A DNA stretch of 8,760 nucleotides, from contig PIVH01000061.1 in assembly GCA_003354225.1 (NCBI GenBank), positions 1-8,760 of the forward strand. The letters run 5' to 3'. The notes below the pieces were generated by a model. The model was given only the letters and a program-made list of their open reading frames with translations. It had not been told where the DNA came from and searched no databases. The position numbers were made by a program, and so were the translations under genes. Positions within the stretch are counted from its first letter, which is position 1; every line of letters begins with the position of its first letter. Shown here piece after piece: positions 7,891 to 8,760 of the stretch. The DNA comes from Globobulimina sp. (lineage: Eukaryota > Foraminifera > Rotaliida).

Positions 7891-8056
7891 AGTTCATCAA
7901 TTAAAAAAAACAAATACGAAAAAACATAATAAATAGAAATAAATAAATTAATAACAAGAATATAAATCAACAAAATAAAAAAGTCAGACCCTAACTCATC
8001 ACATTAATTAAAAAAAAATAAGTACGAAAAAACATAATAAATAAATAAATACATAA
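7891..8056. repeat. Imperfect direct repeat, two copies about 100 bp apart
   Basis: Copy 1 lies at about 7891-7948 and copy 2 at about 7992-8056. Both contain an A-run, then TACGAAAAAACATAATAAAT, then AAATAAATA-type sequence, and each is preceded by a TCATCA-like stretch. The shared 20-mer is exact; the flanks differ by small indels. Probably a local duplication in non-coding DNA. Confidence 0.6.
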
Positions 8057-8062
8057 TTTGGT

Positions 8063-8760
8063 TCATTTTTTTGTTGTATACCAAAGGCAAACCAAAATAA
8101 CGTTAAATACAACAATAACACAGAATAATACCCCGACATTCATCACAGTAAAAGCACTAAATTGCAAAACCACTCTCTTTGTCTTTGATGCCATATTCAT
8201 TTCGGTATCATCAAATTCCTCGTTTTCAAATAACGCATACTCGCCACTGTCTGAACTACTTTTTTGTTTTTTCTTTTTTTTCTTTTTCTTTCTCTTTTTT
8301 CTATCATCAGAATCCTCCGAATTGCTACCACTCCTTAACGCAAATAAAACATTCCATTAATAATTACAGCAAATATAAATATAAAAACGGAGGCAAAGGA
8401 AACATACATTTTACTGTCGGAAGACTCCGAAGACTCTGAAGACTCTGAAGACGTCGTAGGCGCAGAGGAAGGCGCAGAGGAAGGCGCAGCTGTACACGAA
8501 TTATCTCCAATTACATTCATCTGGAAAAATCCGGTGGCGATACCTTCGGGGCGGCCAGGTGCTGCATTACCATCCACTTGAATGTAATACTCCACACATT
8601 GGCTTACGTTATTACTGGTATTAAACGGCAATATATGTGCAGCCACAGTGTCGTTACTGTTGTCGTTTGCTTTCACCAACGTAAATGTGCTAAAATCACC
8701 ACAATCGGTGGCAGTATAAACAGCCAATTGAGTATTGATACAAACACCGGCATAACACAC
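8063..8760 (-). CDS. Cell-surface protein, C-terminal part: PPC-like ectodomain, Ser/Pro stalk, membrane helix
   Basis: Read as complement(join(8063..8333, 8408..>8760)); the 5' part is outside the window, giving 207 residues here. Numbered from base 8760, residues 1-86 look like a PPC-type beta-sandwich: NTQLAVYTATDCGDF (9-23), VKANDN (29-34), CVEYYIQVDG (55-64), TGFFQMNV (76-83), with several Cys and N-glycosylation sequons (NDT, NTS, NVS). A Ser/Pro/Glu stalk follows (93-116). After the intron come a basic run (129-142: eight Lys in a row, flanked by Arg/Lys), an acidic patch EYALFENEEFDDTE (149-162), a hydrophobic helix (about 172-203) and the end TTKK, stop TGA 8065..8063. If the intron is kept, the protein instead ends at TAA 8337..8335 with a hydrophobic 23-residue tail like a membrane or GPI anchor. 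Ligand unknown. Confidence 0.65.
8334..8407 (-). other. Predicted 74-nt intron in the surface-protein gene (phase 2), possibly retained
   Basis: Minus-strand donor GTATGT at 8407, T-rich interior, acceptor GCGTTAAG ending at 8334. The join AT|G gives Met118 and opens 89 more codons of clearly protein-like sequence. Unspliced, the frame stays open almost to the acceptor and stops at TAA 8337..8335, so both forms are translatable. The acceptor lacks a strong pyrimidine tract right before AG. Confidence 0.6.
8420..8452. repeat. 9-bp tandem repeat coding Ser-Ser-Glu
   Basis: About 3.7 units of GAAGACTCT (one unit GAAGACTCC) on the plus strand, coding the SSE repeats of the stalk on the minus strand. 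Likely to vary in copy number. Confidence 0.8.
8459..8489. repeat. 12-bp tandem repeat coding Pro-Ser-Ser-Ala
   Basis: About 2.6 exact units of GGCGCAGAGGAA on the plus strand, coding PSSA repeats in the stalk. It is markedly more GC-rich than its surroundings. Confidence 0.8.

Larger units (their letters stand above)
7585..8062. other. AT-rich intergenic region between two minus-strand genes
   Basis: 478 bp that must hold the 3' UTR of the surface-protein gene (right) and the promoter and leader of the ART-like gene (left). No plausible coding frame was seen on either strand. It contains three TGATAT units in a row (7851-7868), an imperfect direct repeat (about 7891-8056), and on the minus strand a consensus-like splice donor GTAAGTAT at 7723, which could begin a 5' UTR intron of the ART-like gene. 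Confidence 0.5.

Noticed and set aside
8058-8439. Plus-strand Phe/Ser-rich frames
   Set aside because: Antisense of the Lys-run and stalk of the surface-protein gene.
1-8760. CRISPR arrays, insertion sequences, tRNA or rRNA genes
   Set aside because: No regular spaced repeats, transposase motifs or recognisable RNA gene sequences were seen by eye, and the window is eukaryotic.

Overview
The window is nuclear DNA from an AT-rich eukaryote, probably a compact-genome protist. No bacterial ribosome-binding sites or operons are needed to explain it. All three standard stop codons end genes, so the code is standard. Three genes carry short GT-AG introns of nearly equal size (70, 75 and 74 nt), each with a GTA donor. 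From memory, the ADP-ribosyltransferase-like and 7TM proteins resemble families expanded in some protists, possibly Rhizaria. That lineage hint is weak and unchecked.

Layout. (1) Complement <1..374: N-terminal part of a MaoC/hotdog-fold dehydratase with a likely mitochondrial presequence; the gene runs off the left edge. (2) 460..1968 (+): intact SLC37-type MFS transporter, arranged head-to-head with the dehydratase across about 85 bp. (3) 2199..3024 (+): two-exon gene of unknown function, with a Lys-rich middle and an Asn/His/Tyr-rich low-complexity region. (4) 3025..3896: convergent intergenic stretch with A- and T-rich tracts. (5) Complement 3897..4943: seven-helix, GPCR-like membrane protein. 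(6) Complement 4918..7584: an 863-residue protein assembled from two exons. A 75-nt intron lies inside an ADP-ribosyltransferase-like motif region. Its 3' end overlaps the 7TM gene by 26 nt in another frame. (7) 7585..8062: AT-rich spacer with an imperfect direct repeat. (8) Complement 8063..>8760: C-terminal part of a cell-surface protein with a PPC-like beta-sandwich ectodomain, a Ser/Pro-rich stalk and a C-terminal membrane helix on a second exon; the gene runs off the right edge.

No pathway joins all of the genes. The strongest candidates for something new are the ART-like protein and its overlap with a 7TM receptor-like gene, and the surface protein whose C-terminus depends on whether a 74-nt intron is removed. 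The dehydratase also appears to have lost the usual catalytic aspartate.
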